NCBI GenBank assembly: GCA_022750055.1
Contig: JAKIWL010000002.1
Coordinates: 147,042-211,041, forward strand
Direction of reading: 5' to 3'
Source: Thermoplasmata archaeon
GTDB taxonomy: Archaea; Thermoplasmatota; Thermoplasmata; Lutacidiplasmatales; UBA184
Length of the DNA stretch: 64,000 nucleotides
In this document: in pieces, positions 8,454-16,773 of the stretch
Layout of the letters: each line of letters starts with the position of its first letter
Position numbering within the stretch: the stretch's first letter is position 1
The notes under the pieces: model-generated
The model's input: only the letters and a program-made list of their open reading frames with translations
Database searches by the model: none
Told to the model about the DNA's origin: nothing
Translations under genes and position numbers: made by a program

Positions 8454-8832
8454 AGGCGAGCAGCTTCCCCCCGATCTTGCGCTCCCGGGCCTGGGCGTGG
8501 CCGACGACGCCCTGGCTCGTGGAAAGGATGAGCAGGCCGAAATCTTGCGCGGGCAGGTAGCGGGCTTCGAATCGCTCGAGGTCCCGGCCGCGGACCGACA
8601 GGCGCGGTTTGATGACGCCACAGGAGTTGATGCGGCGCGCGAGGGTGACCTCGAACTGGCCGCCCTGGCCATCGGCTCGGAACGCGAAGTCCTGGATGTA
8701 GTGGTGCTCGCGGAAGATCCGCAGGACCTCGCCGATGAGCGAGGAGGTCGGGTGGATCGAGACCTGGGCCTTGCCTTGCCGGTCGGCATGCCGTAGCTGG
8801 ACGAGAGCGTCGTTGAGGAGGTCGTGCTGCAT
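8443..8832 (-). CDS. rps8: Ribosomal protein uS8
   Basis: 129-residue 16S rRNA-binding protein. It reads [20 protein letters not shown] at the start and ends with [30 protein letters not shown], the conserved S8 C-terminus. The ATG giving the standard length was chosen over upstream in-frame codons, which would reach back through the uS14 gene. Confidence 0.94.
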   Translation of the reverse strand: [129 protein letters not shown]

Positions 8833-8846
8833 CGGTGGATCGCCCC

Positions 8847-8999
8847 TTACTCGTACTTCCTGAACCCGAGGTCGACCGCGACCTCTCGGAAACATTGCCG
8901 GCACAGGTGAAGCCCGTAACGGCGGACGATCCCGCGCTTGCGGTCGCAGCGCAAACATCCGACCTTGCGCCCGAACAGTTTCTTCGGCTTCACGTTCAC
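8847..8999 (-). CDS. rps14: Ribosomal protein uS14 (zinc-binding)
   Basis: 50-residue small-subunit protein, short enough to be missed by length filters. It has the C+ form zinc site: Cys15 and Cys18 (GCLRC) with Cys33 and Cys36 (LCRQC), followed by the typical ending [13 protein letters not shown] start overlaps the uL5 stop by 4 bp (GTGA); a second GTG two codons later is possible. It lies between rpl5 and rps8 as in other archaea. Confidence 0.93.
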   Translation of the reverse strand: MNVKPKKLFGRKVGCLRCDRKRGIVRRYGLHLCRQCFREVAVDLGFRKYE

Positions 9000-9547
9000 T
9001 CCAGGAAGGTCAGGTGGTAGCGCTCCGCTAGAAAGGCCCGGGTCTCGTCCCGATTGGCGCGCAGTGCCTTGGGGATGGGACGGTTCCCGATGCGGCGTTC
9101 CCGGACCCGCCAGCCGGCCCGACCCATCTCGACGCAGATGTCGAGCCCGACGATCCCGATCCCGGGGTCGTACTTCATCCCGGTGAAGTCGGTGTAGTCG
9201 GGCATCCCGAAGGAAAAGCTCCCGCTCCGGTCGATCGAGAGCGGGTCGAACTGCCGATCCCGGGCCTCGAAGGCGCGGTCGAGGAACTCTTCCGCGGCCG
9301 TCCCACGGAGCGTGACCTTGGCCCCGATCTCCTGACCGGCTCGGATCCCGAAATCCCGATTCGTCGAACGGGCCCGGGTGGCGACCGGCTTCTGGTGGGT
9401 GACCATCGTGAGGACCTTCTCGGCCTTGGTCCGCGGCTCGCCGGACTCTCCCACCCCTGCGTTGACGACGACCTTGATCACCCGGACCCTCCGGTACGGG
9501 TTGGTCGGAGGGCCGGAGACACTCGCCGCCGCAGCCGGAGCGCTCAT
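8996..9547 (-). CDS. rpl5: Ribosomal protein uL5
   Basis: 183-residue 5S rRNA-binding protein. Conserved parts are [20 protein letters not shown], the segment [20 protein letters not shown], and [20 protein letters not shown]. The C-terminal part [20 protein letters not shown] is of the archaeal type. Starts and stops overlap both neighbours by 4 bp. Confidence 0.95.
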   Translation of the reverse strand: MSAPAAAASVSGPPTNPYRRVRVIKVVVNAGVGESGEPRTKAEKVLTMVTHQKPVATRARSTNRDFGIRAGQEIGAKVTLRGTAAEEFLDRAFEARDRQFDPLSIDRSGSFSFGMPDYTDFTGMKYDPGIGIVGLDICVEMGRAGWRVRERRIGNRPIPKALRANRDETRAFLAERYHLTFLE

Positions 9548-10260
9548 CGGCCGACTCCTTCAGGCAGCGTCACCTGGGGAGCCGTGTCCCCGACGATGAA
9601 GACGTATTCCTTGATGGTCGAGAACCCTTCCTGGAAGTGGACGCGATTTGGCTGGGAGGAATTGCGGACCTCGACGTGGTCGACCCGGGCGAGCTGGCCC
9701 ACGTGGCTGCCGCCCGAGACGTACGCGAGGTGGCCGGGCGCGAGCTTCAGGTGGCCGAGGACCTTCTGGCTCGGGAGCTCGATCTTGAGCGAATCGCCGA
9801 CCTTGTACGGAGCGTCCGCCGCCACGAGGAGGTTCCGGCCGTCGTGCAGGGTCACCTGGACGCGGCCCCCCGGGACCGTGTGCTTGAAGCGGACCCGACC
9901 GATCTTGAAGGCTGCCTCCTTTCCGTCGATGGGGAGGAGGACGAGCTTGCCGCGCCGGTCTTTGAGGATCCTGAAGTGTTCGGGCTTCGGGGTCGCGAAC
10001 GTGAGGGCGTCGAGAAGCCCCACGCCCCGGTCGAGGTCCTTTACGACCTTGCCGTCAACGAGGATGCTCCCGGATCTCGCGAGGAGGCGAGCCTCCCGGG
10101 CACTCTGGGCGATGCGGCGGATGTCGCGGATGACGAGGAGCAGCGGGATCGACTCGTCCTGGGCGTGCGGACCCGGAGCGGGTCGTTGGATCCACTTCGA
10201 CCCCTTTCGGGGGACGGTCCACGTCCGGGGCGCGGCGCGCCGCTTCAGCCTGAGCGTCAT
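9544..10260 (-). CDS. rps4e: Ribosomal protein eS4
   Basis: 238-residue archaeal/eukaryotic small-subunit protein. The N-terminus [20 protein letters not shown] is typical, an S4-type RNA-binding segment lies near residues 60-80 ([20 protein letters not shown]), and a KOW-like segment appears near the C-terminus ([17 protein letters not shown]). It overlaps rpl24 and rpl5 by 4 bp on each side. Confidence 0.95.
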   Translation of the reverse strand: MTLRLKRRAAPRTWTVPRKGSKWIQRPAPGPHAQDESIPLLLVIRDIRRIAQSAREARLLARSGSILVDGKVVKDLDRGVGLLDALTFATPKPEHFRILKDRRGKLVLLPIDGKEAAFKIGRVRFKHTVPGGRVQVTLHDGRNLLVAADAPYKVGDSLKIELPSQKVLGHLKLAPGHLAYVSGGSHVGQLARVDHVEVRNSSQPNRVHFQEGFSTIKEYVFIVGDTAPQVTLPEGVGR

Positions 10261-10685
10261 GGCGTCGCCTCGGGCTTGGGTCCACTTGCCTCCGGGGTCG
10301 GCGCGCCCTCCTCGGGTGCCTCCCCCTCGGGCACCTTCAGGACCCGACGCCGCCAGGCATCGGAGAGGTTCAGGCGGGTGAGCACGAGATGGGTGAGCTG
10401 GATCGGAAGGGGCTTCAACTTCTGATCCCCGGTTTTCGTCGTCACGTTATCGAGGGTGACCGAGTACCACTGTCGGTCGACCTTGGCGACGCGCTCCTCC
10501 CGGCCCTTGAAGCTCCCTGAGAGGATCCGGACCGTGTCGCCCTTTCGGACGGGAAGGCTTCGACGGCCGTAGCGGCGGCGCAGTTCCCGTGAGAGCGGGA
10601 CGGCCATCCGACGCCGGCGCTCGAACAGGTCGGCCTCGAAGCGCGCGAGGCGCTGTCGACGGGGTTGCCGGGAGGTGGTCGACAT
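10257..10685 (-). CDS. rpl24: Ribosomal protein uL24
   Basis: 142-residue assembly-initiating large-subunit protein with the KOW motif near residues 46-66 (VRKGDTVRILSGSFKGREER). The N-terminal archaeal helix ends with ELRRRYGRRSLPV. The last 25 residues are Glu/Pro/Ala-rich (EGEAPEEGAPTPEASGPKPE) and probably disordered. Confidence 0.94.
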   Translation of the reverse strand: MSTTSRQPRRQRLARFEADLFERRRRMAVPLSRELRRRYGRRSLPVRKGDTVRILSGSFKGREERVAKVDRQWYSVTLDNVTTKTGDQKLKPLPIQLTHLVLTRLNLSDAWRRRVLKVPEGEAPEEGAPTPEASGPKPEATP

Positions 10686-10697
10686 CGTGAAACTCCC

Positions 10698-11096
10698 TTA
10701 CACGATGATCGACGAAGCGGCGGCGATACGCGGCCATCGCTCCGCAGCTTCCTTCGCGACCGGTCCCTTGATCTGAGAGCCCTTGATCTCCCCGGTCTCG
10801 GTCGTGATGACGGCCGCGTTGTCCTCGAACTCGAGTCGAGTCCCATCCGCCCGGTGGATCGGAGATCGGGAGCGGACAATGACGGCGTGCAACACCTGAC
10901 GCCGCATCTCGGGCGTGCCTTTCTTGACCGAGACGATCACGAGGTCGGCGATGCCGGCGCGGGGATAGCGCCGGTGGGTCCCGTGCCAGTTTCGGACGGC
11001 GATGATCTCGACGATCTTCGCGCCGGTGTTGTCGACGCAGTCGAGCCGGGCTCCCTTGGGGAGTCCTCGCCCGCGCCGACCCGGGAGTCCCTTCAT
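10698..11096 (-). CDS. rpl14: Ribosomal protein uL14
   Basis: 132-residue large-subunit protein at the subunit interface. It contains [39 protein letters not shown] and [20 protein letters not shown], the standard L14 blocks. The ATG overlaps the uS17 stop by 4 bp. Confidence 0.96.
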   Translation of the reverse strand: MKGLPGRRGRGLPKGARLDCVDNTGAKIVEIIAVRNWHGTHRRYPRAGIADLVIVSVKKGTPEMRRQVLHAVIVRSRSPIHRADGTRLEFEDNAAVITTETGEIKGSQIKGPVAKEAAERWPRIAAASSIIV

Positions 11097-11521
11097 GGGG
11101 GGGCCTCCGGCGCCGGCGTCGCCACGGCGCGCTCGGGTTCCTCCCCGGCGACGTGGGTGGCAGCCTCTCCGAGGTCCTGGACGATGCAGAAGCTGACGAG
11201 CTTGGAGAGCGGCCGCGTCTCGGCGATCCGGACCTTGTGACCGACCGGCACACCGAGGCAGGGCGGGGCGTGGGCGAGGTAGCGGCGACGACGCTTGACG
11301 AACCGCTCGTACTTGGGCACGTAGTGGAGCAGCGTGCGTTCGACGACCGCCGTGCGTTGCATCGCGGTGGACACGACCGTCCCCTCGATCACCTGGCCCC
11401 GCACCGAGAGCCGGCCGTGGAACGGACAGTGTCGGTCGTCGCAGCGCGCCTTGGGGGCCCGGACATCGAGACCGACGTCCCGCGCCCTCGGTCGAGTGGT
11501 GGGGGGACGTTTCGCGGGCAT
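11093..11521 (-). CDS. rps17: Ribosomal protein uS17
   Basis: 142-residue small-subunit protein with the archaeal N-terminus containing [16 protein letters not shown] (Cys27 and Cys32), the OB-fold centre [20 protein letters not shown], and the conserved [13 protein letters not shown] Pro/Ala/Glu-rich tail of about 20 residues follows. The start codon abuts the rnp1 stop directly. Confidence 0.94.
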   Translation of the reverse strand: MPAKRPPTTRPRARDVGLDVRAPKARCDDRHCPFHGRLSVRGQVIEGTVVSTAMQRTAVVERTLLHYVPKYERFVKRRRRYLAHAPPCLGVPVGHKVRIAETRPLSKLVSFCIVQDLGEAATHVAGEEPERAVATPAPEAPP

Positions 11522-11830
11522 CTAGCGCCTCCGGCCGCGCGCGGCGACGCGCTTCGTGCGGTCTTCGGGACGCAGCCGAAGGGATTCGCCATTTAACGGT
11601 AGCGACCGACCGGCGAGCACAATGGTCCCGGTCGCTCCGGATTTCCCGATCCGCCGGACCCGCCCGTCGGGCGACCGGACCACGAAGGTGTTCATCGTCT
11701 CGTCGACGAGCGTCCCCTCGATCGAGCCCCGGGCCAGGCCGCGGTGGTCGACGTGGACCGGCGACCCGAGGATCTCTCCGGCGAACGCCGGGTCGAGCGG
11801 AACGGACGGCACCCGGGGTTCCTTCGCCAT
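11522..11830 (-). CDS. rnp1: RNase P protein component 1 (Pop4/p29)
   Basis: 102-residue protein of the archaeal Pop4/p29 family, a subunit of ribonuclease P that trims tRNA 5' leaders. The Sm-like barrel is visible as [32 protein letters not shown] and a C-terminal basic end. Its place between uL29 and uS17 is the usual one in archaea; the SUI1-type factor often beside it is absent. Confidence 0.9.
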   Translation of the reverse strand: MAKEPRVPSVPLDPAFAGEILGSPVHVDHRGLARGSIEGTLVDETMNTFVVRSPDGRVRRIGKSGATGTIVLAGRSLPLNGESLRLRPEDRTKRVAARGRRR

Positions 11831-11843
11831 GCGTCGGTCCTGA

Positions 11844-12071
11844 CTACGGCCGTCCGGGGGTGGGTCGGTCGGTGAGCGCCCGCTCGGAACGGACGGTGAG
11901 CGCCCTCGCGACGTTCGTCCGAAGGGCCCGCATTCGTCCCGGACTCGGGGGGGCGCCGCCCATCGCGGCGATCCCTCGTTCGCGAAGGAGGTCGTTCTCG
12001 ATATCGGCGATCTTGCGCGCGAGGTCCTCGTCGGAGAGGCCCCGAAGCTCCTTCATCCTGAGCAGGCTCAT
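11844..12071 (-). CDS. rpl29: Ribosomal protein uL29
   Basis: 75-residue helical large-subunit protein at the exit tunnel. It begins SLLRMKELRGLSDEDLARKI and has the family's antiparallel helices with a Gly/Pro-rich link. The ATG overlaps the uS3 stop by 4 bp. Confidence 0.92.
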   Translation of the reverse strand: MSLLRMKELRGLSDEDLARKIADIENDLLRERGIAAMGGAPPSPGRMRALRTNVARALTVRSERALTDRPTPGRP

Positions 12072-12766
12072 GGGGGAGCCCCCTCGGCGGGTGGCAGGTC
12101 CGGGAGAGGCGGGACGACTTCCCCCTCGACGACCGGGACGACCTCGACGACCGGTACCGGCTTCTTGGCCTCGACCCCCTTCACCGTGATCTCATCGGGG
12201 AGCTTCGCCGTCGGGCTCATGATCCAGACGTTGACGCCGATGACGCCGGGCTTCAAGCGGGCCTGGTAAAACCCCTTGTCCATGTGGAGAAAGACCGCCT
12301 CGCCGCAGTACTTGATCGTCCCGGACTTGAACCGTTCGGTCCGGTGCCGCTCTCCGGTGAGCTTGCCAGACAGGATCACCTGGCAGCCGCGTGCGCCTGC
12401 CTCCATGATCCTGCGGACCGTCGAGTGCCCGGCGCGGCGGAAGTGCCAGCCACGTTCGAGGGTCGAGGCGAGCTTTTCCGCCATCAGCTGCGCGTTCAGG
12501 GACGGTTGTCGCTCCTCCTGGACTTCGATCTGGGGGTTGTCGAGCTGGAATCGGTTCTGGATATCCTGGGTCAGCTGCTTGATGAGCTCGCCGCGCCGGC
12601 CGATGAGGATCCCCGGCCTCTCGCAGATGAGCGTCACTCGGGTCCCCATCGGAGTACGCTGGATGTCGAGGCCCCCGAACCCGGCGCGCGCGCTCTCCCG
12701 GACCAGGTAGTCCTTGAGTAAGACGCGACGTGTCGCCTCCTGGATCACCTTGCGCTCGCTCGCCAT
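12068..12766 (-). CDS. rps3: Ribosomal protein uS3
   Basis: 232-residue small-subunit protein at the mRNA entry site. A KH domain with the GxxG loop (RPGILIGRRGELIKQLTQDI) is at about residues 48-70, and the S3 C-domain shows RAGHSTVRRIMEAGARGCQV and GTIKYCGEAVFLHMDKGFYQ. A Val/Pro/Glu-rich tail of about 35 residues follows. Confidence 0.95.
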   Translation of the reverse strand: MASERKVIQEATRRVLLKDYLVRESARAGFGGLDIQRTPMGTRVTLICERPGILIGRRGELIKQLTQDIQNRFQLDNPQIEVQEERQPSLNAQLMAEKLASTLERGWHFRRAGHSTVRRIMEAGARGCQVILSGKLTGERHRTERFKSGTIKYCGEAVFLHMDKGFYQARLKPGVIGVNVWIMSPTAKLPDEITVKGVEAKKPVPVVEVVPVVEGEVVPPLPDLPPAEGAPP

Positions 12767-12769
12767 CGC

Positions 12770-13225
12770 CTAGGCCCCCGTCCGCTCGCCGAGGATGATC
12801 TCGATGTTGGTCGTCTGCTCGTTCCAAGCGGTCGCGCGACCCTGCGCCCGGGGCATGTTGGCCTTTTGGATCCGTCCCCGGGCCGAGGCCGCGGCGACGA
12901 TGACGAGGTCGTCGGTATCCATCCCCTCGTATTCCGCGTTCGCCTCGGCGTTCTTCAGGACCTCGAGCACCGCGTGGGCGACCTTCTTCGGGAACCGACC
13001 CGGGCCGCTGCCCCGATGGTGGGCGGTCTCCTGGTTATACCGCCGGAACGGGATCGCGTGGAGGCCCTCGGCCGCCTCGGTGAGGATCGTGCGGGCTTCT
13101 TCGAGGCCCCGACCCCGGATCGCGTTGAGGACCTCGTAGGTCTTCTTCGGCGAGACCGGGAGTTCGATCGCCCGGGCCCGGGCGATGGTCTCCCCGCTCT
13201 TCGACGGATACGTATAGCCCCGCAA
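12770..13225 (-). CDS. rpl22: Ribosomal protein uL22
   Basis: 151-residue exit-tunnel protein. Conserved segments are ARAIELPVSPKKTYEVLNAI, YNQETAHHRGSGPGRFPKKV and the tunnel loop region ASARGRIQKANMPRAQGRAT. It uses a TTG start 11 nt after the uS19 stop. Confidence 0.94.
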   Translation of the reverse strand: MRGYTYPSKSGETIARARAIELPVSPKKTYEVLNAIRGRGLEEARTILTEAAEGLHAIPFRRYNQETAHHRGSGPGRFPKKVAHAVLEVLKNAEANAEYEGMDTDDLVIVAAASARGRIQKANMPRAQGRATAWNEQTTNIEIILGERTGA

Positions 13226-13236
13226 CGTCGTTCCCC

Positions 13237-13665
13237 CTACTTCAGCGGCATGAACTTCGAAGACCGCGTGGCTCCGACGCCCGGACCGGAGTGCTTTTCG
13301 AACCGTCGGGTGAGCGCGAACTCACCGTAGTAGTGGCCGATCATCTCGGGTCGCACCTCGAACTCCTTGAACTCTTTGCCGCTGTGCACGGCGATCCGGC
13401 GGCCGACATGGTTCGGGAGGATGAGGACGTCTCGACATTGGGTGCGGACCACCTTTCCGACCGCGGTCGCCGAGATCCGGTCGAGGAAGCGCTGTTGGTC
13501 GGCGTTGAAGCCGCGCGTTAGAGTCCGGCGCGCCCGGGCCGGAAGGACCTTTGCAAGTTCCGCGAGGGGGAGCGCCTGAAGCTGAGACAGCGTTAGGCCC
13601 CGAAGGGTGAACTCTCGCTTTCGTCGCACCTCCGCCTTTCGGGCGGTCCGCCTTCCCTTCGGCAT
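13237..13665 (-). CDS. rps19: Ribosomal protein uS19
   Basis: 142-residue small-subunit head protein. The archaeal type is shown by FTLRGLTLSQLQALPLAELA at the N-terminus and by VLILPNHVGRRIAVHSGKEF and RPEMIGHYYGEFALTRRFEK in the core. The start ATG abuts the uL2 stop. Confidence 0.95.
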   Translation of the reverse strand: MPKGRRTARKAEVRRKREFTLRGLTLSQLQALPLAELAKVLPARARRTLTRGFNADQQRFLDRISATAVGKVVRTQCRDVLILPNHVGRRIAVHSGKEFKEFEVRPEMIGHYYGEFALTRRFEKHSGPGVGATRSSKFMPLK

Positions 13666-14391
13666 CTATCGACCGCCCCCCCGGCCGGTCCGCTTGCGCC
13701 TCTGCGATTTAGAGAAGCGACCGACCTTTTGCCCGGGCCAGGACCCGGATTTGACGGTGCTCGGTCGGCCCACGTGCTGGTGCGAGCCGCCCCCGAACGG
13801 GTGGTTCACGGGGTTCATCGCCACCCCCCGGACTTTGAAGGCGGGACGCGACATCGATCGGTAGGCGTTGACCTTCTTCCCGGCCTTGATGATCGGCCGC
13901 TCGAGTCGCCCCCCTCCGGCCACGGTGCCCACCTGGGCGCGACACGTCGGTAGGAACGTCTTGAAGGCGCCGGACGGGAGCTGGATCGTCACTTCGCCCT
14001 CGGAGTGGGCGACGACCAGGGCGCTCGTTCCTGCGGCACGGACCAACCGCCCGCCATCGAACGGGTTGACCTCGAGATTGGAGACCAGCGTTCCGTCTGG
14101 AATGGCCGAGAGCGCTAGGACGCTCCCGCGGCGGACCGGCCCGGTATGCAGGGAGACCTTCTCGCCGGTTGCGAGGCCGGCGGAGGCGACGAGCCGGACG
14201 CTCACGCCCTGGGCGGTGCGAAGCTCGACGACCGGGGCGGTCCGGCCGGGGGCCTGGGCCAGGCCCACGACGGTCGCTTCGCCCGACAGGGAAGGGGAAG
14301 GTAGGTAGATGGCGCCGTGATGCCGATGGCTGGGGGACCGATAGGGCCCGGTTCCCGCCCCCCGTCGCCGCGAGATGATGCGCTTTCCCAT
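13666..14391 (-). CDS. rpl2: Ribosomal protein uL2
   Basis: 241-residue protein of the peptidyl-transferase region. Conserved segments are MGKRIISRRRGAGTGPYRSP at the start and RGVAMNPVNHPFGGGSHQHV near the end, with the functionally important His in the latter. The ATG overlaps the uL23 stop by 4 bp; the further upstream open frame overlaps uL23 and is not needed. Confidence 0.96.
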   Translation of the reverse strand: MGKRIISRRRGAGTGPYRSPSHRHHGAIYLPSPSLSGEATVVGLAQAPGRTAPVVELRTAQGVSVRLVASAGLATGEKVSLHTGPVRRGSVLALSAIPDGTLVSNLEVNPFDGGRLVRAAGTSALVVAHSEGEVTIQLPSGAFKTFLPTCRAQVGTVAGGGRLERPIIKAGKKVNAYRSMSRPAFKVRGVAMNPVNHPFGGGSHQHVGRPSTVKSGSWPGQKVGRFSKSQRRKRTGRGGGR

Positions 14392-14654
14392 CAGAACACT
14401 CCCGCTCGACCGCCGATATCCTCGGCGGAGAACCCCTCGGCGAGACGGACCGTCGCGATCTTGCCGGAGCGGACGATCTTGATGTTGACCTTGGCGACCT
14501 TGCACTGATAGAGGTCTTCGATCGCGCGCTTGACCTCCGCGCGGTTGGCGCGGCGGTCGACCATGAACTCGAGCTTGTTCATGCGTTCCATCTCGTCCAT
14601 CGACTTCTCCGTCACGTACGCATGCAGGAGGATCCGGTGGCGAAGTTGCGTCAC
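14391..14654 (-). CDS. rpl23: Ribosomal protein uL23
   Basis: 87-residue protein at the tunnel exit, where SRP docks. It contains VTEKSMDEMERMNKLEFMVD and RRANRAEVKRAIEDLYQCKV-AKVNI, the family core. Overlaps of 4 bp join it to rpl4 and rpl2. Confidence 0.95.
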   Translation of the reverse strand: MTQLRHRILLHAYVTEKSMDEMERMNKLEFMVDRRANRAEVKRAIEDLYQCKVAKVNIKIVRSGKIATVRLAEGFSAEDIGGRAGVF

Positions 14655-15481
14655 GGCGCCCCCTCGAGACGGTTCGCCAGCTGAACGAGGGCCGCCGCGC
14701 TGAAGATCGTCAGGCGGCCGGGGTCCCCACCCGGGGCGAGGTCCTCGGTCCCGAGCCGCCCCACGGGGACCACGTCGACCCCCGGGAGGTTTTGGAATCC
14801 GCGGGCCTGGCCCGGGCCGCTGGTGACGAGCAAGAGGCTCTTCGGCTCACGGCGGAACCGCCCACGCCGCTTACCGACGCCGGCCCGAACGTGCGTGCCC
14901 TCGATCGCCCGGTCGATGTCGTCGAGAAGATGGAGGCGGGTCAGGAGGCTCTGGGCGTCGGCGGTCGCCCCGACCGACTCGACCGGAGTCTCCAGCACGA
15001 CCGGCAGGTGGATCCCGTCCGGGATGCGATGTCCCCGCGCCCGAACGAGTTCCGATTCCCGGGTCGCGGCCAGGGCCGCTCGGAACGCGAGGCGCCGTTC
15101 GTTCGTGTTGATACGCTTGAGCCAGATCGTCGCGACCCGGGGCGGGTGGGCTTGACCCCCACCGACGGTGTTCGGCGCCTGGGCGCCGGTCATCGAACCC
15201 ATGAGACGGGGGGACCGAGAGACGCCCTTGCCCTTACCGGACCACTGGACCGAGTGTCGGCGCCCCGCCGTCCGGCTGGTCCCGTGGGGCTGTCGGCGAG
15301 CCGATCGAGCCGCGTTGACGGCCCGTCGGATCAGGTCGACGCGGATCGGCTCGGAGAAGGCGATCGGCAAGGCGACCGGTTCGCCCGCCTTGCCCGCGAG
15401 GCTGACCAACGGCACGTGGTGGTGGACGGAGTGCGGTTCGGGGGGGACCGGGCCTTGCCCCGGGGCGACGCGTTCGGTCAT
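14651..15481 (-). CDS. rpl4: Ribosomal protein uL4
   Basis: 276-residue archaeal-type uL4. The tunnel loop is visible as SRTAGRRHSVQWSGKGKGVS and APNTVGGGQAHPPRVATIWL, and the C-terminal globular part ends with LTIFSAAALVQLANRLEG. It overlaps the uL3 stop by 4 bp. Confidence 0.95.
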   Translation of the reverse strand: MTERVAPGQGPVPPEPHSVHHHVPLVSLAGKAGEPVALPIAFSEPIRVDLIRRAVNAARSARRQPHGTSRTAGRRHSVQWSGKGKGVSRSPRLMGSMTGAQAPNTVGGGQAHPPRVATIWLKRINTNERRLAFRAALAATRESELVRARGHRIPDGIHLPVVLETPVESVGATADAQSLLTRLHLLDDIDRAIEGTHVRAGVGKRRGRFRREPKSLLLVTSGPGQARGFQNLPGVDVVPVGRLGTEDLAPGGDPGRLTIFSAAALVQLANRLEGAP

Positions 15482-16479
15482 CCGGACTGCTTGGAGCGAG
15501 TGCTCAGGTATCGCAGGTCGACCTTCTCGACGGAGGCGACGTGGCTGCGCATCGGGAGTCGAAACTTGAGCAGGCGTTTCGCGGGTCCCGGAACGGAGCC
15601 GTGGAGGACGAGGCAGGGCTGGCGGACCTCGCCGTAGTGGAGGAACCCACCGGCCGGGGTCACCGGGTCGGTCCGGGGGTCCTTGACGATCTTGAGGACT
15701 CGGATGTTGTAGATGGTCCTCCGATGGTAGCCCATCTGCCCGGCCTGAGGGATCCGGTAACTGACAAAACTAGGGTTGTGCGGCCCGAGCGTGCCGATCA
15801 TCCGCCGGTGCTTGGAGTTCTTCCTCGGCTGGAGCTTGACCCCCCATCGCTTCGTATGGCCCTGGAACCCCTTGCCCTTGGTCACGGCGATGACATCGAC
15901 GAACTCTCCTTCCTTGGTGAGCTGGTCGACGGAGAGCTCCTTACCGAGTCGCTCCAGCGCGAAGGATCTGCGCTCCTCGAACTTCTCGCCGCCGACTCGA
16001 ACCTCGAACAGGTCCGGAGTCTTCGACGGGACCCCGTCCACGAGCGAAGGTTGCGTATGGACGAGTAGCCGGACCTCGTCCCCGACCGTGTGCGAAAACG
16101 ACTCGCGTGCCTCGGGGGAACCTTGCGGATGCGCGGGAATGCGACGGGTAAGGTCCGTCGATGGGTCGGCGCCCCAAAGCTCCGCGACCACGCGCGATCC
16201 GTACGGGTCTCGTCGGTAGAGGCGGGCCGCGACAGCCCGCATCGGCGGGACCTCGACGATCGTCACCGGCACGCTGACCTCCTGGCCGGCGGTCGTCGAG
16301 CGTTTCCGATAATCCACCATGAAGGCATGACTCATCCCGACCTTGTATCCGGCGAACCCCTCCAGCGACGCTGCCTTCGGACCCGGTGGCCAGGAACGGA
16401 TGCGGGGAGCGGGTCGCGCGGCTCGGACCCGGGGCGAAAAGCCGAGGGAGCCGCGACGTGGTCGGTGTCGTCGTGCCAT
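15478..16479 (-). CDS. rpl3: Ribosomal protein uL3
   Basis: 333-residue archaeal uL3, first gene of the long ribosomal operon. It starts MARRHRPRRGSLGFSPRVRA and contains FAGYKVGMSHAFMVDYRKRS, GEFVDVIAVTKGKGFQGHTK, RWGVKLQPRKNSKHRRMIGT and AGQMGYHRRTIYNIRVLKIV. The frame is open far upstream, but this ATG is the usual start for the family and a TATA-like box lies about 55 nt before it. Confidence 0.96.
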   Translation of the reverse strand: MARRHRPRRGSLGFSPRVRAARPAPRIRSWPPGPKAASLEGFAGYKVGMSHAFMVDYRKRSTTAGQEVSVPVTIVEVPPMRAVAARLYRRDPYGSRVVAELWGADPSTDLTRRIPAHPQGSPEARESFSHTVGDEVRLLVHTQPSLVDGVPSKTPDLFEVRVGGEKFEERRSFALERLGKELSVDQLTKEGEFVDVIAVTKGKGFQGHTKRWGVKLQPRKNSKHRRMIGTLGPHNPSFVSYRIPQAGQMGYHRRTIYNIRVLKIVKDPRTDPVTPAGGFLHYGEVRQPCLVLHGSVPGPAKRLLKFRLPMRSHVASVEKVDLRYLSTRSKQSG

Positions 16480-16528
16480 AGGTCGATGGGGGGTCCTACC
16501 TCCGGTGGGGTTGGGGGAGAAAGGTTCT

Positions 16529-16538
16529 CTATTTAAAG
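16529..16538 (-). promoter_or_regulatory. TATA-like box of the ribosomal-protein operon
   Basis: The minus strand reads CTTTAAATAG, centred about 55 nt upstream of the uL3 ATG, in DNA that is otherwise GC-rich. This is the best candidate promoter for the 28-gene uL3-to-cbf5 operon and would give a short 5' leader of about 30 nt. Found by motif and position only. Confidence 0.6.
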
Positions 16539-16773
16539 GCTGGGAGGAACGCGCGCCGGGCCCGTCGAAAAAATCGAATTTCTCGGCGGAGACCTGGTTG
16601 TGTGAACGAGCCCTCTCGAACGCGCGCGTAGAGGACCCTGACTCTAGGGGTCGGCGCTCCCGCAGCTCATCGAAGCGTCCGGGACCGCTGCCGAGCAGCG
16701 ATCGCGCAGGGTCGCCGCGCAGAGAGAGATGGTTAAACGCGGGTCCGGCTCGGGGGTGGGCGAGGGTCCGAAC

